Of a DNA stretch of 64,000 nt, positions 46,788 to 55,698 are shown piece after piece. The translations under genes and the position numbers were made by a program. Each line of letters begins with the position of its first letter. Positions within the stretch are counted from its first letter, which is position 1. Origin of the DNA: Ww85 sp963745765 (GTDB taxonomy: Bacteria > Desulfobacterota > Desulfobulbia > Desulfobulbales > Desulfocapsaceae); NCBI GenBank assembly GCA_963745765.1, contig CAVUYQ010000003.1, forward strand, positions 1 through 64,000, in the 5' to 3' direction. Below the pieces are notes generated by a model. That model ran no database searches. It was not told where the DNA came from and was given only the letters and a program-made list of their open reading frames with translations.

Positions 46788-47624
46788 ATGAATATAGCCT
46801 TTCCTGTGTCGATCACGAAAATGAGCGGAGCCGGCAATGATTTTATCATTGTCGATCATCGTTCCCCGTTTATCCCTGAGTCGATGCAGGCGCAATTTGC
46901 CCAGCAGGTCTGTCGCCGAAGGTTCTCGGCCGGTGCCGATGGGCTGATACTCATCGAGAATGATGAGAACGAGGATTTCAGCTGGAAGTTCTACAATAGT
47001 GACGGCTCGGTTGCGGAAATGTGCGGCAATGGAGCGCGCTGCGCCGCCAGGCTTGCTTTCAGGGAGGGTATTGCCGGAAGAACAATGCGTTTCAGAACGC
47101 TTGCCGGGGTGATCGAGGCCGAAATACTCGGCGAACAGGAACATGTCAGCATCCGTATGACCGACCCTGTCGGTTATACGGACGGCTTCCTGGTTTCACT
47201 GGGCGGTCCCGAACGGGAGGTCTTTTCGATCAATACCGGGGTCCCGCACGCCGTGGTCTTCGTCGAATCGGACGAAGCGCCTGTGCGGCTGTGGGGACGG
47301 GAACTGCGCTTCCACGAACGGTTTGAACCTGCCGGTACCAATGCCAATTTTGTAAAGATCATTGAAGACGGACATCTCTTTGTCAGGACTTACGAAAGAG
47401 GGGTGGAAGATGAGACCATGGCCTGCGGCACCGGTGTGGTTGCATCCGCAATTGTTGCTGCGCTGCAGGGTTTAGCCGAGTCGCCGGTAACTGTCACCAC
47501 GACCGGTGGAGAACAGCTTACGGTGCTTTTTGACCTGGAAGACGGAATTGTTTCAGATGTCTACCTCCAGGGAGCGGCCCGGATCATTTATGAGGCTGAG
47601 GTGTCCGCCGAGGCTCTTTTATAG
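46788..47624 (+). CDS. dapF: Diaminopimelate epimerase
   Basis: 278 residues. Converts LL- to meso-diaminopimelate for lysine and peptidoglycan. The two catalytic Cys are in SVAEMCGNGARCAARLAF-like (here GSVAEMCGNGARCAARLA) and ETMACGTGVVASAIVA. ITKMSGAGNDFIIVDH is the N-terminal signature. The start ATG 46788 is preferred to the GTG directly before it. The gap to dapA is 88 bp. Confidence 0.95.
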   Translation: MNIAFPVSITKMSGAGNDFIIVDHRSPFIPESMQAQFAQQVCRRRFSAGADGLILIENDENEDFSWKFYNSDGSVAEMCGNGARCAARLAFREGIAGRTMRFRTLAGVIEAEILGEQEHVSIRMTDPVGYTDGFLVSLGGPEREVFSINTGVPHAVVFVESDEAPVRLWGRELRFHERFEPAGTNANFVKIIEDGHLFVRTYERGVEDETMACGTGVVASAIVAALQGLAESPVTVTTTGGEQLTVLFDLEDGIVSDVYLQGAARIIYEAEVSAEALL

Positions 47625-47712
47625 CGGTCGATAAGCAAAAAAAGTGTTTGTCTGGCGTTCCTGTTCGGCAGGAACGTAACCAATAATAATTGAAATAACG
47701 AAGGAGGGGACT

Positions 47713-48594
47713 ATGGAGCGATTTCACGGTGCAATCACCGCTCTCGTCACCCCATTTATTGATGGAAAGCTTGACGAGAAGGGATTGGTCGAGTTGATCG
47801 AATACCAGATTGAGGGCGGCATACACGGTATCGTCCCCTGCGGGACAACCGGGGAGTCGGCCACACTGGATTTCGATGAACATAAGCGGGTTATCGACCT
47901 GACCGTCAAGACCGTTGCCGGTCGTGTTCCGGTGATAGCCGGTACCGGGGCCAACAATACCAAGGAGGCTATCGAACTTACCGAAAGTGCACGGGACAGC
48001 GGTGCCGACGCGGTGCTTTCGGTGGCGCCCTATTACAACAAACCGAATCAGGAAGGGCTGTATCAGCATTTCAAGGCGATTGCCGAGGCTGTTGATGTCC
48101 CCATTTTTCTCTACAATGTACCTGGCCGGACGGTTGTCCATATCCTGCCTCCGACGATTGCCAGGCTCTCTGCGATCCCCAATATCATCGGTGTCAAGGA
48201 GGCGTGCGGCAGTCTTGAGCAGATCAGCGATGTGGTACGCTTTTGTCCGAAAGAATTTATCCTGCTTTCAGGAGATGACTTTACCTCCATGCCGACGATA
48301 TTTGTCGGCGGCCACGGCGTTATCTCGGTTGTTTCAAACGTCGATCCGGCCGGCATGGCACGGACCATGGAAGCGGCCCTGCGGGGAGATATAAAAGCGG
48401 CTCAAAAGGAACATTACCGGCTTTTTCCGCTGATGAAACTGATGTTCATGTCCCCGAGCCCGGCAGGCCCGAAAAAGGCCCTGGAACTCATGGGCCGTAT
48501 GCAGGACAGCACCCCGCGCCTGCCGATGACGGCGGCGGATGACGCAACCACCGAGGCCTTGAAGGCTGAATTGAGCCGTTTAGGGATGATTTAA
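47713..48594 (+). CDS. dapA: 4-hydroxy-tetrahydrodipicolinate synthase (biosynthetic copy)
   Basis: 293 residues. Condenses pyruvate with aspartate semialdehyde in lysine/DAP synthesis. The start has a strong GAAGGAGGGG. Motifs: VPCGTTGESATLDFDEHKRV (Thr pair), SVAPYYNKPNQEGLYQHFK (Tyr), LYNVPGRTVVHILP (Tyr and the Arg that binds the semialdehyde carboxylate) and IIGVKEACGSLEQI (Schiff-base Lys). It is with dapF in a biosynthetic run; a second dapA is found in the catabolic-looking cluster at 54734. Confidence 0.93.
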   Translation: MERFHGAITALVTPFIDGKLDEKGLVELIEYQIEGGIHGIVPCGTTGESATLDFDEHKRVIDLTVKTVAGRVPVIAGTGANNTKEAIELTESARDSGADAVLSVAPYYNKPNQEGLYQHFKAIAEAVDVPIFLYNVPGRTVVHILPPTIARLSAIPNIIGVKEACGSLEQISDVVRFCPKEFILLSGDDFTSMPTIFVGGHGVISVVSNVDPAGMARTMEAALRGDIKAAQKEHYRLFPLMKLMFMSPSPAGPKKALELMGRMQDSTPRLPMTAADDATTEALKAELSRLGMI

Positions 48595-48605
48595 GGCGGT
48601 AGAAT

Positions 48606-48645
48606 GAAAGTCATCTGTTTTCAATGATGAAAACAGATGACTTTC
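48606..48645. terminator. Perfect 18-bp hairpin between convergent dapA and aldehyde dehydrogenase
   Basis: GAAAGTCATCTGTTTTCA (48606-48623), loop ATGA, and TGAAAACAGATGACTTTC (48628-48645) form a perfect inverted repeat. It contains the last codons and stop of the minus-strand aldehyde dehydrogenase gene. No U-run follows on either strand, so termination is plausible for both directions but not proven. Confidence 0.5.
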
Positions 48646-50033
48646 GGCTCCGTCATTTCCAGAAGAGCGAATTTTATGCCTTCCCGCCCCAGTCCTGAAT
48701 TTTTAACACCGCCAAAGGGCATCGAGTCGAGCCGATAATCCGTAGAGTCATTGATCATGACCCCGCCGCATTCTATTTCATAGGCAGCCTTGAAGGCAAG
48801 GTTGACGTCTCTGGTAAATATGGCGGCATGGAGTCCGAATTCGAGGCTGTTCGCCTCTTCTATTGCTTTGTCAATGTCATCAATCGGGAATAGATGTACG
48901 ACAGGACCAAAGATTTCTTCACGGAATGCCTGGCAGGTCTTCGGCACATTTTCCAACACGGTCGGTTCATAAAAAGCACCGTTTCTATGGCCTCCGCAGA
49001 GAATTCTTGCACCGGAAGCCACCGCATCATTTACCAGTTTTTCAACCCTGATCGCTTCGGTACGAGTGATCATCGGTCCCATGTCAGTCTCTTCGCTGAG
49101 TTTGTTCCCTGTTTTTATCCGGCTGGTCGTTTTAAGAAATCGGTCCTTGAATTCCTCGTAGATCTCTTTATGAATGTAGATGCGCTGAACGCCCAGGCAA
49201 TTTTGGCCTGCAGCCCAGAAAGAGCCCGATACACAGGATTCCACCGCCCAATCGATATCGGCGTCGCGCCAGACGATTACCGGGGAGTTTGAGCCCAACT
49301 CCATTCCGAGTTTTTTAATGCCGCTCATGGCGACAATTCTTTTTCCAGCGGTAATTCCGCCGGTAAAAGATATCATTTTGATTCGTTCATCCTTCATCAG
49401 TGCAGCACCGATTTCACTGCTGTTTCCTGTTATGATCTGCAGGGCTTCAGGCGGCAATCCTGCCTCGAGAAATGCTTCACCCAATTTGATCGCCGAAAGC
49501 GGGGTCACAGATGATGGTTTCAGTATAACACTGTTGCCGCCGGCAAAAGCGGGACCGAGTTTGTGCGCTACCAGGTTCAGTGGATCATTGAAAGGTGTGA
49601 TGGCCAGGATGATACCAATGGGATTGCGATAGTAGTACCCCTTCCTGTTCTCCCCTCCGGGAAATGAATCAAAAGAGATGGTTTCTCCATGGATCCTTTT
49701 CGATTCTTCTCCGGAAACCGTAAGGGTATTGACACAGCGACCCACTTCTTTGCGGGCTTCCTTGATGGTCTTTGAACTCTCCCGTGCCAGTAACCGCGAA
49801 AATTCATCTGTCCTTCTTCTTATGATGTCAGCGGTTGAATATAATATTTGCGCCCTTTCATGCACCGGCATTTTTCTCGTGATGTGATAGCCCTTTTCTG
49901 CAGCATCCAAAGCTTTTGCCACATCGTTCAGGTCAGCTTTTGGAATATAATCAATCAGAGAATTATCATAGGGGTCATAAACTCCTATTTTGTCTGTTTT
50001 TTCGACCCACGTTGAATCAATATAATGTTTCAT
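48621..50033 (-). CDS. NAD(P)-dependent aldehyde dehydrogenase
   Basis: 470 residues. Start ATG 50033 (MKHYIDSTWVEKTDKIGVYD) follows AAGGTGG; an upstream extension would enter repeat B1. Motifs: AITPFNDPLNLVAHKLGPAF, cofactor site FTGGITAGKRI, catalytic Glu in KKLGMELGSNSPVIV, catalytic Cys in WAAGQNCLGVQRIY, and the C-terminal SMPFGGVKNSGLGREG. It resembles the group with sulfoacetaldehyde, phosphonoacetaldehyde and glyceraldehyde-type dehydrogenases, so a small acidic aldehyde is likely. Next to aspartase and a second dapA, aspartate semialdehyde is a candidate substrate; succinate or 2-ketoglutarate semialdehyde are alternatives. Confidence 0.85.
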   Translation of the reverse strand: MKHYIDSTWVEKTDKIGVYDPYDNSLIDYIPKADLNDVAKALDAAEKGYHITRKMPVHERAQILYSTADIIRRRTDEFSRLLARESSKTIKEARKEVGRCVNTLTVSGEESKRIHGETISFDSFPGGENRKGYYYRNPIGIILAITPFNDPLNLVAHKLGPAFAGGNSVILKPSSVTPLSAIKLGEAFLEAGLPPEALQIITGNSSEIGAALMKDERIKMISFTGGITAGKRIVAMSGIKKLGMELGSNSPVIVWRDADIDWAVESCVSGSFWAAGQNCLGVQRIYIHKEIYEEFKDRFLKTTSRIKTGNKLSEETDMGPMITRTEAIRVEKLVNDAVASGARILCGGHRNGAFYEPTVLENVPKTCQAFREEIFGPVVHLFPIDDIDKAIEEANSLEFGLHAAIFTRDVNLAFKAAYEIECGGVMINDSTDYRLDSMPFGGVKNSGLGREGIKFALLEMTEPKVICFHH

Positions 50034-50055
50034 TGTCCCACCTTGAGGATTACTA

Positions 50056-50198
50056 GGAGCGTGTCTGAGAAAACCCTTTTCCCGCATCTCATCGTTATTG
50101 TAAGAAAATCAATGCTCGCAATATGAGGTATTTGGCTCCGCCTGATTTTCTTGCAATGCCTCGATCCGAGCAAAAATTGTATTTCTCCGACACGCTCC
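50056..50198. repeat. 143-bp palindromic MITE-like element, copy B1
   Basis: Ends GGAGCGTGTCTGAGAAA and TTTCTCCGACACGCTCC, flanked by TA on both sides (50054-50055 and 50199-50200). Central arms GAAAATCAATGCTCGCAATA match A1. The TA on the right plus the terminal G makes the TAG stop of the aspartase gene (read on the minus strand). Confidence 0.85.
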
Positions 50199-51607
50199 TA
50201 GCGTCGCATAAATCTTGGAGTAACCAGATTTTCAATCGAAAACAATTCCGCTATTTTTTCTTTTTTGATTAATCCGGATTCCATTGCTATTTCCTGAACA
50301 GACCGTCCTGTCTCGCTCGCCTGTTTGGCGATTGCCGCTGCCGACTCATAGCCGATGACAGGCGTGAGGACGGTTACAATGCCGATACTGTTGAGCACGA
50401 GATCCCGGCAGTGCTCTTCATTGGCCGTTATCCCCCGTACACACTTTTCTTCCAGTGTCTGACAGCCTCGGGCAAGTATTGAGAGCATGAAAAAAAGGTC
50501 AAAGATCATGACTGGTTCCATCGCATTCAATTGCAGCTGGCCGGCCTCGGAAGCGAGGGTAACGGTGACATCCATGCCGATTACCTGAAAGGCAATCTGA
50601 TTAACGACTTCCGGGATTACCGGGTTGACTTTGCCGGGCATGATGGATGAGCCGGGCTGAATTTTCGGGAGATTGATTTCCCCGAACCCTGTTCTTGGGC
50701 CTGACGACAGGAGTCTTAAATCATTGCATATTTTTGATAATTTTATGGCAACTCTTTTCAGGACACTGGAGAGTTGTACATAGGCACCGGTATCCCAGGT
50801 CGCCTCGAACAGGTCCGGAGAACTGCTGAGGGGCAGGCCGGTTATTTCCACCAGTCGATTAACCACCAGATGCCGGTATTCATGGGGTGAATTAATGCCG
50901 GAGCCGATGGCGGTGGCACCGAGATTAATTTCATGAAACAAACACATGGTGTTTTCCAGGCGATCAATATCTTCGGTGATAGTCGTTGAGAAGGCGTGAA
51001 ATTCCTGCCCCAAAGTCATTGGCACTGCATCCTGAAGCTGGGTACGACCCATTTTAAGAATATTTTTAAATAGTTCAGACTTCTCCGTGAATGCCTGCGA
51101 TAAGGATCGCATACCATTCATCAATTTCGGGATGATAAGCAGGAGGGCAATTCTTATTGCCGTCGGGTAGACGTCATTGGTTGATTGGGCGAAATTCACA
51201 TGATCATTCGGGTGAATGACGTCATATCGCCCTTTATCATAGCCGAGGATCTCGAGTGCTTTGTTGGCGATTACCTCGTTGGTGTTCATGTTGGTGGAAG
51301 TTCCTGCACCTCCCTGGAGCACGTCGACGATGAAATGATCGTCGAGTTTTCCTTCGATAACCTCATCACATGCACTGACGATGGCGTTGCCTATCCTTGC
51401 TTCAAGTTCGCCTAACTCCATGTTGGCCAATGCTGCGGCTTTTTTCACATATCCCAAAGCGCGTACCATCCTCGGCTCAATGGATATGGAAATATTGGTG
51501 ATGTGAAAATTTTCTATTGCCCGAAGCGTCTGGATCCCATAATAGACATCCGAGCCGATTCTTCTCTCTCCTAAAAAATCCCTTTCAATCCTGTTTTCCT
51601 GTTTCAT
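50198..51607 (-). CDS. aspA: Aspartate ammonia-lyase (aspartase)
   Basis: 469 residues. Cleaves aspartate to fumarate and ammonia. Signatures: RIGSDVYYGIQTLRAIENF, LQGGAGTSTNMNTNEVIANK, NFAQSTNDVYPTAIRIAL, KMGRTQLQDAVPMTLGQEF and the catalytic Ser loop QPGSSIMPGKVNPVIPEVVN followed by QIAFQVIGMD, which favours aspartase over fumarase (usual in fumarases: PKVNPT with different flanks). The stop codon is provided by repeat B1, so the original C-terminus may have been slightly different. The minus-strand promoter region 51608-51801 contains no other gene. Confidence 0.85.
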   Translation of the reverse strand: MKQENRIERDFLGERRIGSDVYYGIQTLRAIENFHITNISISIEPRMVRALGYVKKAAALANMELGELEARIGNAIVSACDEVIEGKLDDHFIVDVLQGGAGTSTNMNTNEVIANKALEILGYDKGRYDVIHPNDHVNFAQSTNDVYPTAIRIALLLIIPKLMNGMRSLSQAFTEKSELFKNILKMGRTQLQDAVPMTLGQEFHAFSTTITEDIDRLENTMCLFHEINLGATAIGSGINSPHEYRHLVVNRLVEITGLPLSSSPDLFEATWDTGAYVQLSSVLKRVAIKLSKICNDLRLLSSGPRTGFGEINLPKIQPGSSIMPGKVNPVIPEVVNQIAFQVIGMDVTVTLASEAGQLQLNAMEPVMIFDLFFMLSILARGCQTLEEKCVRGITANEEHCRDLVLNSIGIVTVLTPVIGYESAAAIAKQASETGRSVQEIAMESGLIKKEKIAELFSIENLVTPRFMRR

Positions 51608-51801
51608 TGCATTCAGTACCTGTTTTTCAAAAACGACTTCCTTTTAGTTGAGGGTCCGTGGTCCTGTATAATTAGCGTAGACCCAGAATGTGTCCGGCCT
51701 CCGTTGAGTCGGTTAAAAGTGAAAAGGAGTGACTTTTTTTATGACATGAGGCCCGGTGATCCATCGTTGAGGAAACAGGATCATACCTGTAGGTATTTAA
51801 G

Positions 51802-53205
51802 TTACTGAGAATGCATTTGTGCCAGAGCACCCAGGGAAACCGGTTTTACCGGTACCCGAACTGAAAAGAGTTCTTCTGTATTGGCGGTCGGTGCGTAGGC
51901 AGCCAGAATGTCGTAAATCAACGGCCCGCAGGTACGTCCCTGACAGTTGCCCATGCCGCAGCGGGTGGCCCGTTTTAAAACGCTTGGGGATGAGAAGCCG
52001 CTCTTAATCCAGCTGCGAACCTTTCCCAGAGTGATATCTTCGCAGCGGCAGATGATGGTGTCGTCATCAATAGTGTCCCATTCTTTACGCGGGATTGCCC
52101 ACTGGCGATTCAGATAGGCGCCAAAACGCTGGTAGCGGGTGCGATTGACCAGCAATGGCCTGCGCTTGTTTTCAAAGTCATCGGCAGCAATTCTTTCCGT
52201 TTGATGCAAAATGGACAGGGCCGCCAATTGTCCTTCCACTATTGCCTTGTGGCCGCCGGCGACACCGGTTATTTCTCCTGCCGCAAACATACCGCTTACA
52301 GAAGTCTCCATTGAGGAATCAACCGTGACGCACCAGCCGCCTTTATCCAATGAATAATCCAGATGACAACCGGCGATCTGCGGCAGTTCGATATTCCCGA
52401 CGAATCCATTAGTGACGGCAATCATTTGCGTTTTGTAGTGCTGACTGCTGCTGTTGATGAAGGTACCGTCCGGCAATATTTTTCGGCTGGTCGCCTCGAT
52501 ATAGCCATTCTTGCTTACTGCTCTTGTTATTTGAGTGCGATACCGGGGAAGAACCTTCGCCTTGAGCATATGGCTGAGTGAAGACAAGCCCTGGCCGAAT
52601 TTTGACAGTTGCCCGCGCATCATACGGGTTACTCCCAAAACGCTCATGAAAGATGAGCGGTCCAGCAGGGCTGAAATTTTGCCGCCGCGGCTTAAGGCAT
52701 CACCACACAGCAGGTATAGTAATGGTCCGGCGCCACTTACCAGCATTTCGGAGGCGGCCAGAACATTGTAGTCCTTGAGGAGTATCTGAACACCGCCTAC
52801 CGTCATCACTTCCGGCAATGTCCAGCCTTCAAACGGCCGCACTTTTTCCCTGGCACCGGTGGCAAACAATATGTTTTGTGCCTTGATTTCCTTTATGCCG
52901 TCTTTCTCCGTGGAGAGCAGTATCGATTTGTCAGGAAAAATGCCAAGGACACAGGCGGGGGTCTCGATACGGAGGCTGCCGTTACGGTAACCTTCCGTTA
53001 CTGATAGATTAATCCTGTCATTCGGGGAATTGATAAACCCGGAAGGCGTAGCGGGTTCCGTAATGCCTCTCCAGAGTTGTCCACCGAGCCGTCCTTTCTC
53101 ATCAATCAAAAGGGTATTGACAGAGTGCTCTGCCAGTAGTGCGGCTGCACTCATACCGGAGGGACCGCCGCCGATAATCACGACATCATAAGCATCAGCC
53201 GACAT
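51802..53205 (-). CDS. FAD-dependent oxidoreductase subunit with BFD-like [2Fe-2S] site (HcnB/OoxA type)
   Basis: 467 residues. The N-terminal FAD motif is YDVVIIGGGPSGMSAAALLA, a second nucleotide motif is MLVSGAGPLLYLLCG, and the C-terminal domain has IICRCEDITLGKV with TRCGMGNCQGRTC (four Cys of a BFD-like cluster site). This is the A-type subunit of multi-subunit dehydrogenases such as octopine/nopaline oxidase, hydrogen cyanide synthase and D-hydroxyproline dehydrogenase. It overlaps the [2Fe-2S] gene by 11 bp, and together with the DadA-like gene makes a three-subunit, membrane-linked amine dehydrogenase. The substrate is not decided by sequence. Confidence 0.85.
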   Translation of the reverse strand: MSADAYDVVIIGGGPSGMSAAALLAEHSVNTLLIDEKGRLGGQLWRGITEPATPSGFINSPNDRINLSVTEGYRNGSLRIETPACVLGIFPDKSILLSTEKDGIKEIKAQNILFATGAREKVRPFEGWTLPEVMTVGGVQILLKDYNVLAASEMLVSGAGPLLYLLCGDALSRGGKISALLDRSSFMSVLGVTRMMRGQLSKFGQGLSSLSHMLKAKVLPRYRTQITRAVSKNGYIEATSRKILPDGTFINSSSQHYKTQMIAVTNGFVGNIELPQIAGCHLDYSLDKGGWCVTVDSSMETSVSGMFAAGEITGVAGGHKAIVEGQLAALSILHQTERIAADDFENKRRPLLVNRTRYQRFGAYLNRQWAIPRKEWDTIDDDTIICRCEDITLGKVRSWIKSGFSSPSVLKRATRCGMGNCQGRTCGPLIYDILAAYAPTANTEELFSVRVPVKPVSLGALAQMHSQ

Positions 53206-53527
53206 CGATCTGGACCTCCATACCTTCTTCCACGATGGTTACGCAGGCCTGCTTCCGGGGACCATTATCAATAGTTACCAGACACTCATAACAGACACCC
53301 ATGCCGCAAAAGACACCTCGCGGCTGCCTGGTCTTGCTTTGGCGAAGTTGCCGATATCCGGCAGAAATCAAGGCCGCATGAATTGTTTCGCCCTGATGGG
53401 CGATGGCCGGTTGACCGTTAACGTAAAAGGTAATTTCCTTTTCCTGCCCGGTCGACTGTGCAGTCCGGTCAGCCTGTTTTTTTCCTACTCTCAGATTCTC
53501 CACGAGGACACCATCAGATCTGTTCAT
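53195..53527 (-). CDS. [2Fe-2S]-binding subunit of amine dehydrogenase (HcnA type)
   Basis: 110 residues with a plant-type ferredoxin-like site: RGVFCGMGVCYECLVTIDNG followed by RKQACVT (Cys spacing x4, x2, about x11). The length and motif match HcnA and the gamma subunits of sarcosine oxidase-like and D-hydroxyproline dehydrogenases, where the cluster passes electrons between the two flavoproteins. The start overlaps the stop of the DadA-like gene as ATGA, so the three genes are translationally coupled. Confidence 0.88.
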   Translation of the reverse strand: MNRSDGVLVENLRVGKKQADRTAQSTGQEKEITFYVNGQPAIAHQGETIHAALISAGYRQLRQSKTRQPRGVFCGMGVCYECLVTIDNGPRKQACVTIVEEGMEVQIDVG

Positions 53528-54687
53528 ATCCGGTCGGTTGAAAAACGATTAAAATTGAAGTTATCAAGGGAAACGGCTGCTTCTCCATGGATGATCAACT
53601 CGCTGATACTTTTCCCGGTTATGGCAGACAAGGCGATCCCGTCACCTTCATGCCCCGCTGCCATGATGAAACCCTTGATCTTTTCAACTTTCCCTAAAAT
53701 TGGCAGGCCGTCGGGCGTGTATGGCCTCAGCCCCGCAAAGGAGCGAATCAGCGCCATGTTCTTCAGGTCAGGCAAAATACGTATGGCCCGGGCTGCTATC
53801 TTTCTCAATGCCTCGGCACTGTTTCGTTTATCGTAGCCAACCAATTCACGGGTCGATCCAAGCAGCAGGTTGCCATTATGGGTCTGGTCCATGGACAAAC
53901 CGCCACTGGTTGTCATTTTTTTCACCGGTGAATTATATTTTGCAGCAATATAACTGGCTGTTAATAAACATGGTTTCAATAGTCCCGGACGGGCTTCAGT
54001 GACCAGCAGCTGCCCCCGTTTAGGCTTGATCGGAATGTCGATACCCACCATCTTTCCGATCTGCTGGGCATAAGCACCAACAGCATTAACGAAGGTGTGC
54101 GTTTCAATTTCTCCGTTATCAGTCTGAACCGATGCTATTTGTTCCCCGTCTGTTTTTATACCAACGACGGTCGTGCCGGTAACAATGCGCGCACCCAGCT
54201 GCATTGCCCCTCTGGTAAAACCGAGTGTAAGGGCGAGCGGGTTGATCTTGCCTTCGGTTGACAAATAAGTCGCCCCCAGCAGATGGGGTGACAGGTGGGG
54301 TGATATTGAGCGAAGTTGCTTCTCATCCAACAGTTCCACCTCCAGGCCGGCTTCACGCTGAGCCTTGACATGTTGTTCCATCAGGAACCGTTCTTCTTCT
54401 GTTTCAATGACAATCAGCCCGCCGTTTCTTTCAAACTCGAAGGGTACCGGCAATTGTCCCTGCAGTTCTTCCAGGAGGGTGCGGCTTTCCATTGCCATTT
54501 TTAAGTGAATGCCGGGCTTCTTGCTTTGCATGAGTATGGCTCCGTCACATGCTCCGGAACTTCCCGAGCCGATTCCCTCTTTCTCCAGGATCACGGCTTT
54601 AACTCCATTGAGAGAAAGAAAATAAGCAATAGCAGAACCGATGACACCGCCGCCTGCAATAACGACCTCTGCGTTTTTTAGAGCCAA
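53524..54687 (-). CDS. DadA/HcnC-like FAD-dependent amino-acid dehydrogenase subunit
   Basis: 387 residues. DAO-family flavoenzyme with AEVVIAGGGVIGSAIAYFLS and VILEKEGIGSGSSGACDG at the N-terminus and FAGLRPYTPDGLPILGKVEK at the C-terminus. It is the catalytic subunit of the three-component dehydrogenase, oxidising the carbon-nitrogen bond of an amino or imino acid (D-amino acids, sarcosine-like or cyclic secondary amines). Electrons probably go to quinone or a ferredoxin. Followed 46 bp upstream by the second dapA. Confidence 0.85.
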   Translation of the reverse strand: MALKNAEVVIAGGGVIGSAIAYFLSLNGVKAVILEKEGIGSGSSGACDGAILMQSKKPGIHLKMAMESRTLLEELQGQLPVPFEFERNGGLIVIETEEERFLMEQHVKAQREAGLEVELLDEKQLRSISPHLSPHLLGATYLSTEGKINPLALTLGFTRGAMQLGARIVTGTTVVGIKTDGEQIASVQTDNGEIETHTFVNAVGAYAQQIGKMVGIDIPIKPKRGQLLVTEARPGLLKPCLLTASYIAAKYNSPVKKMTTSGGLSMDQTHNGNLLLGSTRELVGYDKRNSAEALRKIAARAIRILPDLKNMALIRSFAGLRPYTPDGLPILGKVEKIKGFIMAAGHEGDGIALSAITGKSISELIIHGEAAVSLDNFNFNRFSTDRI

Positions 54688-54733
54688 TGGCTGGGTTCTC
54701 CCGCTGCGTATGGTTTCGTGGTTGAGAAATGAG

Positions 54734-55606
54734 TCAAAGTATCCCCGCCTCCTGCAGTATCCTTTTCAGTTCCTTTTCATTTTCATTGGACATGTTGCAC
54801 AATGGCAGCCGTACTTCCGAACTTTTAATCAAACCCTTCATCGCCAGTGCTGTTTTCACCGGGACCGGGTTTGACTCTATAAACATGGCCTGCATGATGG
54901 GGAAAAGACGCTCATTGCTGTCGACTGCGGCTGCGCTATCGCCTTCCTGCCAATTCCGGTACAAGCTCACCATCTCCTGGGGCAGCAGGTTGCTCAGCAC
55001 ACTGATCACGCCTTTCCCGCCCATGCACAGCGCCGGCAGTGTCTGGGCATCATCGCCGGTCAGGAGGGTCAGTTGATCGCCGCATCGTTTTTTGATCTCT
55101 GCCATCCGGGTTATGCTACCAGTGGCTTCTTTAATTGCTATAATTTCAGTGATTTCCGCGAGCCTTGCCACGGTCTCGGGGAGGATGTCGATGCCGGTAC
55201 GTCCCGGAATGTTATACAGGACAACGGGCAGACCAACCTCCGTCACGGCCTTGAAATGTCGAAAAAGACCTTCCTGCGTCGGCTTGTTATAGTAGGGCGC
55301 CACCTGCAAGGTGGCATCGACACCGAGGTCTTTTGCCACCTGCGTCAATTCAACGGCCCTGGCAGTGTTGTTTGCACCTGCACCGGCGACCACCGGAACT
55401 TTTTTGTTTACCGTTTCAATGGTAATCTTCACGACACGCTTGTACTCCTCAAAGCTCAGAGTGGGTGATTCGCCGGTGGTGCCGCAGGGGACGATGCCGT
55501 GAATGCCCTTTTCCAACTGAAATGAAATGAGCTCAGAAAGACTCTTTTCATCCACCTTACCATTGAGAAAAGGCGTGACAATTGCCGTGAGTACTCCTGA
55601 TAACAT
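54734..55606 (-). CDS. DapA-family pyruvate aldolase, second copy
   Basis: 290 residues (ATG 55606; ATG 55618 is possible). All residues diagnostic of true 4-hydroxy-tetrahydrodipicolinate synthase are present: VPCGTTGESPTLSFEEYKRV, QVAPYYNKPTQEGLFRHFK, LYNIPGRTGIDILPE with the Arg that binds the semialdehyde carboxylate, and IIAIKEATG with the Schiff-base Lys. It thus differs from hydroxyproline-pathway deaminases, which lack this Arg motif as I recall. It lies between the amine dehydrogenase and the transporter, and may run in the retro-aldol direction (see findings). The C-terminus is variable compared with the copy at 47713. Confidence 0.85.
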   Translation of the reverse strand: MLSGVLTAIVTPFLNGKVDEKSLSELISFQLEKGIHGIVPCGTTGESPTLSFEEYKRVVKITIETVNKKVPVVAGAGANNTARAVELTQVAKDLGVDATLQVAPYYNKPTQEGLFRHFKAVTEVGLPVVLYNIPGRTGIDILPETVARLAEITEIIAIKEATGSITRMAEIKKRCGDQLTLLTGDDAQTLPALCMGGKGVISVLSNLLPQEMVSLYRNWQEGDSAAAVDSNERLFPIMQAMFIESNPVPVKTALAMKGLIKSSEVRLPLCNMSNENEKELKRILQEAGIL

Positions 55607-55698
55607 AACGTTCACCATGATATTGTGTTAATTATTCAAATGAATGGTCCTCTCTTGCTGCCAGGACGTTTGCGTGAAACCTGTCTTCCCTGGTTCGC

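Noticed and set aside
48596..48607. GGCGGTAG sequence resembling the ops element of RfaH-controlled operons
   Set aside because: It lies downstream of dapA, between convergent genes, and the bases after GGCGGTAG do not match; considered chance.
50034..50087. N-terminal extension of the aldehyde dehydrogenase starting in repeat B1
   Set aside because: ATG 50033 has a good ribosome-binding site and aligns with the family start; the extension is repeat-derived.
54734..55606. Assignment of DapA-2 as pyrroline-4-hydroxy-2-carboxylate deaminase of a hydroxyproline pathway
   Set aside because: The semialdehyde-binding Arg motif YNIPGRTG is intact, no hydroxyproline epimerase is present, and a dapB lies in the same cluster; kept only as an alternative.
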